Assembly: GCF_946479755.1 (NCBI RefSeq) | Contig: NZ_CAMLHC010000002.1 | Span: forward strand, 496,001-560,000 | From: an uncultured Chitinophaga sp. | GTDB taxonomy: Bacteria; Bacteroidota; Bacteroidia; Chitinophagales; Chitinophagaceae | DNA: 64,000 nucleotides | Reading direction: 5' to 3' | In this document: positions 47,736 through 56,825 of the stretch, one piece after another | How positions within the stretch are numbered: the stretch's first letter is position 1 | Layout: each line of letters begins with the position of its first letter | Notes under the pieces: model-generated | The model's input: only the letters and a program-made list of their open reading frames with translations | Told to the model about the DNA's origin: nothing | Database searches by the model: none | Made by a program: the position numbers and the translations under genes

Positions 47736-47762
47736 GGAACAAAGGTAGGAGAATATTTTTAA

Positions 47763-47780
47763 TTACCAAACGTTCGGTAA
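47763..47780. promoter_or_regulatory. TetR operator, near-perfect palindrome
   Basis: TTACCAAACGTTCGGTAA is identical to the operator at 47135 but for one base, and lies 28 bases upstream of the TetR start, fitting autorepression. Confidence 0.85.
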
Positions 47781-47962
47781 AATAATTTTTAAAATACCGG
47801 TATTACCCGGATGGTATACGATGAAAACGGCCGGGGACCCGCTACTTAAATGGCGGAAAATAATATATATTTACCCGCATATTTTGAGTGCTTTGCCAGA
47901 ATAGAAATTCCTGGCGCTCCGGCGCTTACTGGGGAAGATTTAATGATCCAAAAACTAAAAAG

Positions 47963-48463
47963 ATGCGTAAAACACCTCCCCAGATATTTTTGGAAAGTGT
48001 GCTTTCAATATGCGGTCTGCTGATTTTGAGCATTGTGCTGTATTTCAGAGAGGGAATGGAGAAAGAGGCAATCCAAAAGATTACCGGCAGAATTACTTAT
48101 TTCGAAAAGAGTTTCGGTAATCATCCTCCTGCCAGACACCAGGGGAAGTGCCGTTATATCCGGCTTGACATTAATACAAATGTGTTCGAAGTTTTTGTAG
48201 GTAAAGACAAAGGGGACTTCAAACCAGATATGGAAAAGATCGATGAGCTCCACACCGGTGACGAAGTCACGATATACGTTGATAATCTGATGGCTGCTCA
48301 GGACGGCGCCATCAACAGTAATGTGAGGTATATAGATAAGGGGAATGAACCAGTATTCATCAGGGGAAACTGGATAAAAAAACTGATCCTTTTCGTTATG
48401 GGTATTTGTACCGCTACGCTGCTATTGCTGGGCATACTTAAATCGAAAGGTAAGATTGAGTAA
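47963..48463 (+). CDS. hypothetical membrane protein
   Basis: A 166-residue protein that I do not recognise, with one hydrophobic helix near the N-terminus (about 10-27) and another near the C-terminus (about 138-158) and a soluble beta-rich region between (RYIRLDINTNVFEVFVGKD). The layout resembles DUF3592-type proteins, but the match is not firm. ATG 47963 is chosen; the frame is open from GTG 47888. It is divergent from the TetR gene and convergent with the cupin gene. Confidence 0.7.
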   Translation: MRKTPPQIFLESVLSICGLLILSIVLYFREGMEKEAIQKITGRITYFEKSFGNHPPARHQGKCRYIRLDINTNVFEVFVGKDKGDFKPDMEKIDELHTGDEVTIYVDNLMAAQDGAINSNVRYIDKGNEPVFIRGNWIKKLILFVMGICTATLLLLGILKSKGKIE

Positions 48464-48478
48464 CACTATAGCGGTTAT

Positions 48479-48814
48479 CTATTGCAGAAAATCACCGTCA
48501 ATGATCAACAGCTTTACCCCAGATTCGGTGCTGGAGCGATGACTACTCATATCATCGGAAACCACGTACGTCATGCCCTGCGCTAATACAAACTGTTCCC
48601 CATTATCCAGCTCGCTGACAAAGCTGCCTTCGAGGCAATGGACAATATGCCCCTTCTGACACCAGTGGTCCGCGAGATATCCGGGGGAATAGGTGACAAT
48701 CCGCAGGCGTAAGCCTGATAGTTGAAGGGTTTGCCACAAGGCATTACCAGTAGTGCCGGGATGTGTGGTGGGGGCTATGGTACTCCAGTCGATGCACTGA
48801 AAAGGATGTTTCAT
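48479..48814 (-). CDS. DHCW-motif cupin-fold protein
   Basis: A 111-residue single-domain cupin. It contains the DHWCQKGH variant of the histidine motif (ADHWCQKGHIVHCLEGSF) and the second half DDMSSHRSST. Small cupins of this kind bind a metal ion, the reaction being unknown. ATG 48814 opens the conserved strand (MKHPFQCIDWS). It lies 64 bases behind the SIP reductase with a hairpin between. Confidence 0.85.
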   Translation of the reverse strand: MKHPFQCIDWSTIAPTTHPGTTGNALWQTLQLSGLRLRIVTYSPGYLADHWCQKGHIVHCLEGSFVSELDNGEQFVLAQGMTYVVSDDMSSHRSSTESGVKLLIIDGDFLQ

Positions 48815-48829
48815 GGTATAAAAATACAA

Positions 48830-48856
48830 AAGTCCGACTGTCATACAGCCGGACTT
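48830..48856 (-). terminator. hairpin between SIP reductase and cupin genes
   Basis: AAGTCCG with CGGACTT and CTGT with ACAG form an interrupted stem with a CAT loop. It may be a terminator for the efflux/SIP operon, so the cupin gene could be separate or reached by readthrough. Confidence 0.65.
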
Positions 48857-48877
48857 CTAAAATAGCGTAATTGTTGA

Positions 48878-49714
48878 TTAGCGTGCCCCTGCTTCCCCGT
48901 GCCGGATATTTTGATACAGGTCTTCGCTCATACCGGCTTTCCAATACACAGTGGCGTTTAGCTCTTCCCGGGCAATCCCGTTCAGGCTTTTAAAATATTG
49001 TTTGATTGCTTTCACCACATTGTCTTCTCCGGCCACCCAGAGGCGTCTCTTTCCAGCTGCGAGGTCCGGCAGGGAAATTGCTTTAATGGCATTCAACAGT
49101 CGGTCCGATGACTGCGGCGGCACATCGCTACGAATCAGCCATTTCACTTCAACGGCGGACCTGGTGTTAATCTGAAATACTTCAGACGCCTGTGCCACTT
49201 CCAGCAATGCGATGCCGCCCACATGCTCCGGAAATGACTCCAACATCGCCACGATAGCCGGTAAGGCTGTTTCATCGCCCGCCAACAGGTACCAGTCGGC
49301 AAAAGAGCTTTCCTGTTTCCCCGGTTTGATACCAACACCTACCGTGTCGCCGATGGTTGCCTTTGCTGCCCACGCGGATGCCGGTCCGTTGTCACCATGC
49401 AAAACAAATTCAACATCCAGGGTGCCACTTTCCCGGTCTATCCTGCGGACGGTATAGGTCCGTACAAATGGTTTGTCTGCCTCATTGGCCCATACCGGCC
49501 TGCCGGAAGATAAATCCGGAAGTACGGGCGCCCGGTTCTCTCCCGCAGGAAACATCAGTTTGAAATGGGTGCCGATACGCAAAAAACCGACTTCTTTTAT
49601 CAGTTCATGTTGTAAGGTAACGCTCCGGAAGTGCGGGGTGATATCCACTACCGCAACAACGGAAGCATGCATATATACCGGTGATTTTTTTTCACCGCTG
49701 TGTGTGATGTCCAT
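48878..49714 (-). CDS. siderophore-interacting protein (FAD-dependent reductase), second copy
   Basis: A 278-residue SIP-family flavoprotein. It has RTYTVRRID for FAD, VLHGDNGPASAWAA, the NAD(P)-binding lobe (WYLLAGDETALPAIVAML), and the C-terminal VYWKAGMSEDL. It should reduce ferric chelates in the cytoplasm. It is the intact relative of the divergent protein at 50314 and sits between a Crp regulator and a cupin gene. Confidence 0.93.
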   Translation of the reverse strand: MDITHSGEKKSPVYMHASVVAVVDITPHFRSVTLQHELIKEVGFLRIGTHFKLMFPAGENRAPVLPDLSSGRPVWANEADKPFVRTYTVRRIDRESGTLDVEFVLHGDNGPASAWAAKATIGDTVGVGIKPGKQESSFADWYLLAGDETALPAIVAMLESFPEHVGGIALLEVAQASEVFQINTRSAVEVKWLIRSDVPPQSSDRLLNAIKAISLPDLAAGKRRLWVAGEDNVVKAIKQYFKSLNGIAREELNATVYWKAGMSEDLYQNIRHGEAGAR

Positions 49715-49727
49715 GTTAATATTATTT

Positions 49728-50303
49728 TTAATCGTTCAGCCTTCCTTTCAGGCGACTCAGTGATTCCTGCGAAATACCCAGGTAATTGGCCACCATCTTG
49801 TTGGACAGCCTTTGTACGATGATCGGGCTATCTTTCAGCAGCTGTTTGTATCTTTCGGTTGCATCCATGGTAAGAAAGCTCATCAGGTGCCTTGTATTGT
49901 TTACATAGGCATGTTCCAGGTAATACCGGTAAAATTTCTCCCAGCCGGGAACAATATTTAACAAGCTGAAAAAGTCTGTGGCGTGGATATAAAGCAGTTC
50001 CGCGCTTTCTGCTGCCTGGATAAATTCCTCTGACGGGTCTTGCGTAATGAGCCCGACAAGGTTGCTGGCGAAGTTATTCTCGAAAGCCAGGTACCTGGTG
50101 GCCTCTGTGCCGTCGGTCTGCAGAAAATAAATACGCAGACAGCCCTTTACCACAAAGTAGATCCTGGAGGATTTTTCTCCTTCGTTCAACAGTATCTCGT
50201 CCTTTTTTACCTGGAGGTGCCTGAAGTAAGATAATACTGTCTTCATGCCATCTTCGTCGATGGAGGTGATCTGGGCTATTTTATCGGCAAGCAGGGGGTA
50301 CAT
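49728..50303 (-). CDS. Crp/Fnr-family regulator
   Basis: A 191-residue regulator with a cyclic-nucleotide-binding-like beta-roll (LLNEGEKSSRIYFVVKGCLRIYF) and a C-terminal helix-turn-helix (LSNKMVANYLGISQESLSRLKGRL). It lacks the usual cAMP phosphate-binding Arg/Ser pattern, as is common in Bacteroidota Crp proteins. ATG 50303 is chosen; ATG 50330 overlaps the upstream gene. It sits inside the putative efflux/SIP unit and may regulate it. A paralogue is at 58962. Confidence 0.9.
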   Translation of the reverse strand: MYPLLADKIAQITSIDEDGMKTVLSYFRHLQVKKDEILLNEGEKSSRIYFVVKGCLRIYFLQTDGTEATRYLAFENNFASNLVGLITQDPSEEFIQAAESAELLYIHATDFFSLLNIVPGWEKFYRYYLEHAYVNNTRHLMSFLTMDATERYKQLLKDSPIIVQRLSNKMVANYLGISQESLSRLKGRLND

Positions 50304-50313
50304 AGTTGTCTGT

Positions 50314-51009
50314 TTAGTGTGATGGATCAAAGTTAGCTACTTTAATCTGATGTTCGGCAGCCAGCCATTCCGCTTTCAGGAAGCGTTGGAATAACTGGTT
50401 GATGACCGTACCTCCAGCCAGTAACACTACAAAATCGCCCGCTGCTTTTTTGAAATGATGCCTGAAGAAATCCAGTACCCTTTCGGGACTGAACGGATAA
50501 ATGATATGATAACTGAGCGGATAACTACCGTCAATATCGGGGAAAAACTCACCCGTATGTTCGCTGTAAATGAAGCTCTGCACGTTACTCACAAAAGGCA
50601 GGTTTCTGTTGAACTGGTAAAAAAAAGCCTGTGCATCTGTGTTGCCGATGAGATAGTAGTTGTCGGCCTTCAACCCCTGCGTAACGATTTCCTCCGGCTC
50701 CTGCCATTGGATAGCGGCGCCCGTTTCCAGGCGCTCCAGCCAGCGCGTCAATGCCATATCTTCCGATGGCTGAATGGTGAGGTCAATGATATGACGGATG
50801 GCATCGTAGTTCCAGAGCATGAGCCGCCTGATCACCGGAGCACCTTCAGGGCTGTTGCCGATTAGTACCGGCAACACATAACCCGTTATTTTTTCGGTAT
50901 CAAAGTCTCCTGAGGGGGCGACTTTTATTTTCAGATGCCATGAAGTGGCCGTCATTTTTTTACTGTCTGCAACAACGCCTTCGTGGAGGTGGTTTGTTTG
51001 TAGTTTCAT
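50314..51009 (-). CDS. divergent siderophore-interacting-protein-like protein
   Basis: A 231-residue protein that I recognise only by layout. Its order of strands and helices follows the SIP fold, with TATSWHLKIKV, the position of the FAD loop (IRRLMLWNYD where SIP has RTYTVR), a lobe NYYLIGNTDAQAFFYQF in place of the NAD(P) domain, and LLAGGTVINQLF. The FAD-binding residues are lost, so it is unlikely to be an active reductase. It lies directly behind the EmrB-type gene (45 bases) and 11 bases before the Crp regulator. It could be a binding or sensing partner; that is inference. Confidence 0.7.
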   Translation of the reverse strand: MKLQTNHLHEGVVADSKKMTATSWHLKIKVAPSGDFDTEKITGYVLPVLIGNSPEGAPVIRRLMLWNYDAIRHIIDLTIQPSEDMALTRWLERLETGAAIQWQEPEEIVTQGLKADNYYLIGNTDAQAFFYQFNRNLPFVSNVQSFIYSEHTGEFFPDIDGSYPLSYHIIYPFSPERVLDFFRHHFKKAAGDFVVLLAGGTVINQLFQRFLKAEWLAAEHQIKVANFDPSH

Positions 51010-51054
51010 TGTTTATCATTTATAGAAAGACCTGAATCGTTTTCACGCAGCGCA

Positions 51055-52605
51055 TTAATGCGCGTCCGCCGGTATATCCACTTTTTTCTTCTTAAATCCC
51101 TGTAGTAGCACAAAAGGAATACAGCAGAGCATCGCAATACCCAGGTACAGGTAAGCGTCGGTAAATGCCATGAGCATCGACTGCTTGTTGACCGTAACAT
51201 CGACTGCTTTCAGCGCCATGCCGGTTGCATCGGAATGAGAGAAACCTTTTCCCATAAAGCCCGTGGTATATTCCTGTATCCGCTCTCCGAACGTGGAGGT
51301 GTACTCATGCACATTTTCCAGCAGATAGTTCCGGTGTTTCGCCTGCCCGATGTGGATGGTGGTGGCTAACCCGGCGATGCCAAAAGAGCCGCCCAGCTGC
51401 CGCATCATATTGTATAACCCCGCACCCTGCCCGATTTCCGGTCCCTTCAGGTCTTTGATGGCCAGCGTAATCAGCGGAACGAACAGCAGTCCGATGCCGA
51501 TACCCCGGAAGTAAAGCGGGAAGTAGAAGTCTGTGTTGCCCGATGCCAGTGTGGCTTTGCTCATGATGGTCGGGAAAACAAAAAAGCAGAGGAACCCGGC
51601 GATGACGAACAGTTGCGCCGGCACGCCTTTTTTGAGCAGCTTGCCTACAGTCGGCATCAGCGCGATCGTGAATACCTGGCCGGGCAGTAACAGGAAGCCT
51701 GTTTGCTCCGCGGAGAACCCCAGCAGGCTTTGACAGAACTGCGGGAATACAAAGACAGAGCCGTACAGACCGATCCCGAAAAGGAAAGAGGTGACCATGC
51801 CGGCGGAAAAACTTTTATACCGGAATAACTTTAGGTTCACCACCGGGTGACCGGTACTGCTTTCTCTCCAGATAAACAGCAGTATGCCAATGACAGCGGT
51901 GACACTCAGCACAATGATGTAGTTCGTGGCAAACCAGTCTTTTTCTTCTCCTTTTTCAAGGACGGTCTGCAGACTGCCAACGGCGATGGTCAGTAACAAA
52001 ATGCCCCACCAGTCAACCGGTTTGCCGGTATTGTCTTTGGGGGTGGCTTTTACGTACTGGTAAGTGAGGATAGCCGCAAGGATACCCAGTGGCAGATTGA
52101 TGTAAAACACCCAGGGCCACGACAGATGATCGGTCAGGTATCCACCCAGGGCGGGGGCGATGGTGGGGCCTACGACGGCGCCGAAGCCGAAAATGGCGGT
52201 GGCGGTGCCTCTTTCTTCTGGAGGCCATGTTTCCAGCAGGATGGCCTGTGCATTGGATATCAGTCCGCCGCCGGCCAGTCCCTGCAGTATCCTGAAAGCG
52301 ACCAGTTCTCCTAACGTATGCGCGTTACCGCATAACATGGAAGCGATGGTAAACAGGATAATGGAAAACAGGAAGTAGTTCTTTCTGCCAAAGCGGCTGC
52401 CCAGCCATCCGGACATCGGAAGGATGATGACATTCGCGATGGCGTAACCGGTAGAAACCCAGGCCACATCTTCCAGGATGGCTCCCATATTGCCTTGTAT
52501 GTGTGGTATCGCTACGTTTACGATGGTGGTATCCAGAAATTCCAACATACAGGACAGGACCATCGTAAACGTAATCACCCATTTTTTGAAGCCTTTCTCA
52601 GCCAT
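51055..52605 (-). CDS. EmrB/QacA-type MFS efflux pump (DHA2)
   Basis: A 516-residue, 14-helix transporter. The first helix has CMLEFLDTTIVNVAIPHIQG, motif A is GWLGSRFGRKNYF, and motif C is in FGFGAVVGPTIAPALGGYL. It should pair with the HlyD-type adaptor encoded ten bases upstream and the TolC channel to form a three-part pump from cytoplasm to outside. Substrate is unknown; the SIP-type genes downstream in the unit hint at an iron chelator. Confidence 0.94.
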   Translation of the reverse strand: MAEKGFKKWVITFTMVLSCMLEFLDTTIVNVAIPHIQGNMGAILEDVAWVSTGYAIANVIILPMSGWLGSRFGRKNYFLFSIILFTIASMLCGNAHTLGELVAFRILQGLAGGGLISNAQAILLETWPPEERGTATAIFGFGAVVGPTIAPALGGYLTDHLSWPWVFYINLPLGILAAILTYQYVKATPKDNTGKPVDWWGILLLTIAVGSLQTVLEKGEEKDWFATNYIIVLSVTAVIGILLFIWRESSTGHPVVNLKLFRYKSFSAGMVTSFLFGIGLYGSVFVFPQFCQSLLGFSAEQTGFLLLPGQVFTIALMPTVGKLLKKGVPAQLFVIAGFLCFFVFPTIMSKATLASGNTDFYFPLYFRGIGIGLLFVPLITLAIKDLKGPEIGQGAGLYNMMRQLGGSFGIAGLATTIHIGQAKHRNYLLENVHEYTSTFGERIQEYTTGFMGKGFSHSDATGMALKAVDVTVNKQSMLMAFTDAYLYLGIAMLCCIPFVLLQGFKKKKVDIPADAH

Positions 52606-52614
52606 AAACTCGAT

Positions 52615-53655
52615 TTATTTGGTGATTACACTTACCTCGACATTCATACCCGGGCGTATCTTCTTCAGGAATTCCGGGGAGGCGTCGATTTTGATTTTTA
52701 CGGGAATCCGCTGTACCACTTTTACAAAGTTGCCGGTGGCGTTGTCCGGCGGTAACAGCGACATTTTTGCCCCTGTGGTGCCCGCGTAGTTGTACACCGT
52801 GCCCCGAATCGGTTCATTGGGAAAGGCGTCTACGGTGATTTCCGCTTTCTGGCCCGGACGGATATGCTGCATCTGGGTTTCCTTGAAATTGGCGGTCACG
52901 TAGAGGTTGTGTTCATCGACTACGGCAAACAGTGTTTGTCCGGACTGTAACAGCTGTCCCATTTGCACGCGGCGTTTGGTGACGATGCCGGAAACAGGGG
53001 CGGTGATCTGCGTATAGGAGAGGAGCAGCCTGGCGTAATCGACATCTGCCTGGTGCTGGTCCGTTGCTATGCTGGTGGCATTCAGTTCGGAACGGCTGTT
53101 GCTGATCCTGGCGACAGCGGTGTTGTATTGCTCCCGGGCGGATTGATACGCCGCTTGTGCGGCATCACGTTCTGCCTTGGCTTTGTCGAACGTCTGTTGC
53201 GGCACAGCGCCGTTTTTAACCAGGGCGGCATAACGTTGATAGTCCTGGGAGGCCTGCCATAGCCGTGCTTTGGCGCCGTCTACCTGTGCTTTGTAACCCA
53301 GGGAGGCGGCTTCCGTAGCGGTGACCTGTGTTTGGGATACGACGACTTTCGAGTCTGCCGTTTTCCGGGCGGCAAGTGCCTGTGCCAGTTTCAGGCGATA
53401 CTCATTGTCTTCGAGCTTCACCAGCAGCTGGCCTTTGCTGACGCGCTGGTTGTCCTCAAACCCGATGGAGTCTATGTAGCCGCCAACGCGTGTGACCACA
53501 GCGCTGAGGTCACCGTCTACCTGTGCATCGTCGGTATCTTCATGGCTTTGATAGTAGGTGTATTGTTTTATGCCGAAGATGCTGCCCGCAATGATGACGA
53601 TTACGAGGATGGCTGGTACGATATATTTTTTTCGTTGTTGTGTGTTAGCTTCCAT
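52615..53655 (-). CDS. HlyD/EmrA-family efflux adaptor
   Basis: A 346-residue membrane-fusion protein anchored by one N-terminal helix (IVPAILVIVIIAGSIFGI, about 11-30). It has the biotinyl-lipoyl halves (VVTRVGGYIDSIGFEDNQRV and ITAPVSGIVTKRRVQMGQLL), a coiled-coil between, and a beta-barrel domain. The layout is that of EmrA partners of MFS pumps. It is 23 bases behind the TolC-type gene and ten bases before EmrB. Confidence 0.94.
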   Translation of the reverse strand: MEANTQQRKKYIVPAILVIVIIAGSIFGIKQYTYYQSHEDTDDAQVDGDLSAVVTRVGGYIDSIGFEDNQRVSKGQLLVKLEDNEYRLKLAQALAARKTADSKVVVSQTQVTATEAASLGYKAQVDGAKARLWQASQDYQRYAALVKNGAVPQQTFDKAKAERDAAQAAYQSAREQYNTAVARISNSRSELNATSIATDQHQADVDYARLLLSYTQITAPVSGIVTKRRVQMGQLLQSGQTLFAVVDEHNLYVTANFKETQMQHIRPGQKAEITVDAFPNEPIRGTVYNYAGTTGAKMSLLPPDNATGNFVKVVQRIPVKIKIDASPEFLKKIRPGMNVEVSVITK

Positions 53656-53678
53656 TGTTAAATATTGATTGGGTTGAA

Positions 53679-55022
53679 TTACTGATGAATAGCGGAGATT
53701 TTGCCGGCGGCTTTCAGGAGCCGGTACCAGGCCAGCTGGGTATCGGCGCAGGCAATTTCCATGTCGGTGAGCGCCTGGTAAAGTTTTGTGTCCGCGTCCA
53801 CGCGCTCTGTCACAGTAGTAACGTTGTTTTTATAGCGGTCGGCCTGCATCCGGTCGTTCTCCGTAGCTTCTTCGATGGCCGATTGTAACAGGTTCACTTT
53901 GTTCAGCGCCTGCAGATAGATCCGGTAGGCCTGATTTACTTCTGTTTTGATTTTGTCTGTCCAGATGTCCCTGGCGATGGTGGTTTGCTGCTGCTGTATC
54001 TTTGTTTCCGACAGTTTGTTTTTATTGGTCCATAGATGGGAGAAGCTCCAGGACAGCGTGGCTCCTGCTGAAAAGGGGGAGATAAAACTTCCGCTCTCCG
54101 GGATGAAGGCTGATCCGGCATGGATGTATTTTACCCCCGCATTGGCGGATAGTTTAGGTAGTACCGCTGCTTTAACAGTTTTGTAAGACAGTTGATCTAC
54201 CCTGGATTGCAGGCCGTTTTGTTGCAGCTCTTTCCTTTCCGAGAATGCCATGTCAAGATATTGCTCCAGGGAGGCGGTCTCATTTTTCAGCGGTGTTGCT
54301 TCAGGCTGAAAATCGCTGTCCTCCGGCAACCCGAGCAAGACAGCCATATTGTAACAAACTATACTGCGGTTGGCTGCGAGGTCAGAAGCCATGATGGCGG
54401 TGGCTGATTTTTGTAGTCTGAACCGGAGTACGTCATTCTTTGTAACGATACCATGTTGATAGAATTGTTCTGCCTGGCGAATCAGGCTGTCGATGGAGAT
54501 GGCATTCTGCTGAACGATCTGCTGGCTTCGTGCAATTTTATAGAGATTAAAGTACATCTGCACCGTCGTATATATCACCTCCTCTTCATCCAGGGAAACT
54601 TGTTTCTTTGCGATTTCTGCTAACAATAAGGTGGATTGTTGGGCGTATTTCAGTTTAAAGCCGTCGAAGATGGTCTCTGTCAGGGATGCGCCGCCGTTGT
54701 AAGAATCGGCCCTTTTAGGCAGGGTCCAGTCCAGGGAGCCCAGGTTGATGTGGTTAGCAGGAATTTCCGCATGGGAAAAGGTGGCGCTTGCGCTACCGGC
54801 CGGCAGTACCATATCTTTCGCCTGGTTGTATTTACTGATGGCAAGGTCCACTTTTGCCTTGTTCATTTTTAATACGTGGCTGTTGGACAGCGCCATGGTA
54901 ATGGCCTGCTCCAGGGTAAGTGTACGGGACTGCGCATGCACTGAAACCACGGTCATGCCTGCTGCAATACATAGCAGCGATGCTTTGCGGATAAATTTTA
55001 ATGGTATCATGAATGCTTTCAT
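53679..55022 (-). CDS. TolC-family outer-membrane channel
   Basis: About 447 residues from ATG 55022, chosen because it starts just before the signal peptide (KASLLCIAAGMTVVSVHAQ); the frame is open further upstream. The two OEP repeats are seen (LEQAITMALSNSHVLKMNK and MQADRYKNNVTTVTERVDAD). It is first in the minus-strand unit with HlyD and EmrB, and divergent from the Na+/H+ antiporter gene. Confidence 0.92.
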   Translation of the reverse strand: MKAFMIPLKFIRKASLLCIAAGMTVVSVHAQSRTLTLEQAITMALSNSHVLKMNKAKVDLAISKYNQAKDMVLPAGSASATFSHAEIPANHINLGSLDWTLPKRADSYNGGASLTETIFDGFKLKYAQQSTLLLAEIAKKQVSLDEEEVIYTTVQMYFNLYKIARSQQIVQQNAISIDSLIRQAEQFYQHGIVTKNDVLRFRLQKSATAIMASDLAANRSIVCYNMAVLLGLPEDSDFQPEATPLKNETASLEQYLDMAFSERKELQQNGLQSRVDQLSYKTVKAAVLPKLSANAGVKYIHAGSAFIPESGSFISPFSAGATLSWSFSHLWTNKNKLSETKIQQQQTTIARDIWTDKIKTEVNQAYRIYLQALNKVNLLQSAIEEATENDRMQADRYKNNVTTVTERVDADTKLYQALTDMEIACADTQLAWYRLLKAAGKISAIHQ

Positions 55023-55244
55023 TTGAGTGATGTTTAATCGTTGATGGGCAAGGCTTCGCCAGTCAGGGTTTGCACCTGTTAATTGGTTACTGCGTTTTGA
55101 ATCATGATGCAAAATTCAATCAGTGAAAGAAGATAGTTTTTGACCTATGTTAAAAAATGGGAACAGGCAGAAAAAGTTTTTTTATCCTATGTCAATGTTC
55201 AGCCAGGGAATTGTGTGGAGTTTTGCATCATTAAACTGACAATT

Positions 55245-56825
55245 ATGGAACTCATCGAAAAACTGGTCCTGGTTTCTTTCCTGCTGATTATTATCATCTC
55301 GGTAAAAGAGAAGATCAAAGCGGCATTGCCTATACTGTTGGTCGTAGCGGGACTGGTATTGAGTTTAATAGATGGCATACCTTCTATTGCTATCAATCCT
55401 GACGTCATCTTTTATATCGTACTACCGCCTTTGTTGTTTGATGCTGCTTGGAACACTTCGTGGCCTGACTTTAAAAAGGAAATGCCACGGATCTCGTTTC
55501 TGGCGATCGGGGTGGTGTTGCTTTCCACCAGCATCATTGCTGTGGGAGTACATTATCTTATTCCCGGTTTCAGCTGGCCGCTGGCTTTCGCGTTGGGGGC
55601 TATCGTAGCGCCGCCCGATGCTGTTGCCGCTGCAAGCGCCACGAAAGGCTTGTCGCTTCCCAAAAGGCTGACGGTGATACTGGAGGGGGAGAGCCTGGTC
55701 AACGATGCTTCGGCGTTGGTGGCCTACCGGTATGCGGTAGCCGCAGCGGTAAGTGGTACTTTTTCATTTTGGCAGGCAGGCGTGCAATTTATATGGGTAT
55801 GCCTGGGCGGCATGATCATAGGGCTGGTATTGGGTTTCCTGTTTTTGCGCCTGCATCGTTTCCTGACGGGGGCGCTCAATGTGGAGACTTTTGCGATTGT
55901 GCTGATGCCGTTTGTGGCCTACGGTGTAGCGGAGAAGATACATGTGTCAGGCGTGCTGGCGGTGGTGGTGCTGGGGATGTTCCTTTCCTGGAACGGGTTC
56001 CGGATCTTCAGCGTCAACAGCAGGATGCAGATGAGCCATTTCTGGGACGTTATCATATTTGTCCTGAACGGTTTCGTTTTCCTGTTGATCGGCATGCAGC
56101 TTCCTTTTATCCTGAAAGACATACCCCGGCAGGAGCTGCCCGGGTTAGCAGCGTATGGTATATTGATCAGTATCGTGCTGGTGTTGGTACGGTGGTTACT
56201 GATCTATCCTTTCCCATTTTTATCCAGGGACAACAGGGTCAGGAACGAAGCCCTGCATCAGCGTAAAAAGGAGTTCCTGATTTTGTCCTGGTCAGGTATG
56301 AGAGGGGTTGTGTCCCTGGCGGCTGCGCTGGCATTACCCCTGCATGCCGCCGACGGATCTTTGTTGCCGCAGCGCAATACCATTTTGTTCATCACTTTTG
56401 TGGTGATCCTGTTTACGCTGATCGTACAGGGGTTAACGTTACCGAAGCTCATCACTAAACTGAATCCGCAGCATGCGGACCACGACAATGAGCGGGATTT
56501 GAATGCGTTGCTCGCAGAACGTTCCATTCAGTTCCTGGATGGATATACCGGCAGGGAGGGGGTACGTATCAAAATGAAGGAAAAGCTGGTCAGGGCGCAC
56601 GCACAGCTGCAACAGGAGAAGCCGCTTACGGAAGAAAGCGGCACGCTGCAGCCGGCATGGTTAAAAGACTATCTCGAAATGGAGCTGGAGGTGATCGAAG
56701 ATCAGCGGATCGCATTGGTGAGGCTGTACAAGGACGGTAAATTTTCCCTGGAGGCCATACGGCAGAAGGAAACAGCGCTGGACTTCTGGATATCCACTGT
56801 TTACCATGAGTTAAGCAGGCTGTGA
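55245..56825 (+). CDS. Na+/H+ antiporter, CPA1 family
   Basis: A 526-residue membrane protein with about 12 helices and a helical cytoplasmic tail (about 410-526). Typical segments are FYIVLPPLLFDAAWNTSW, ALGAIVAPPDAVAAASATKG (proline-rich exchange motif with the ion-binding Asp) and EGESLVNDASALV. It exchanges Na+ (perhaps K+) for H+ at the inner membrane. ATG 55245 is chosen; upstream codons have no conserved sequence. Confidence 0.92.
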   Translation: MELIEKLVLVSFLLIIIISVKEKIKAALPILLVVAGLVLSLIDGIPSIAINPDVIFYIVLPPLLFDAAWNTSWPDFKKEMPRISFLAIGVVLLSTSIIAVGVHYLIPGFSWPLAFALGAIVAPPDAVAAASATKGLSLPKRLTVILEGESLVNDASALVAYRYAVAAAVSGTFSFWQAGVQFIWVCLGGMIIGLVLGFLFLRLHRFLTGALNVETFAIVLMPFVAYGVAEKIHVSGVLAVVVLGMFLSWNGFRIFSVNSRMQMSHFWDVIIFVLNGFVFLLIGMQLPFILKDIPRQELPGLAAYGILISIVLVLVRWLLIYPFPFLSRDNRVRNEALHQRKKEFLILSWSGMRGVVSLAAALALPLHAADGSLLPQRNTILFITFVVILFTLIVQGLTLPKLITKLNPQHADHDNERDLNALLAERSIQFLDGYTGREGVRIKMKEKLVRAHAQLQQEKPLTEESGTLQPAWLKDYLEMELEVIEDQRIALVRLYKDGKFSLEAIRQKETALDFWISTVYHELSRL

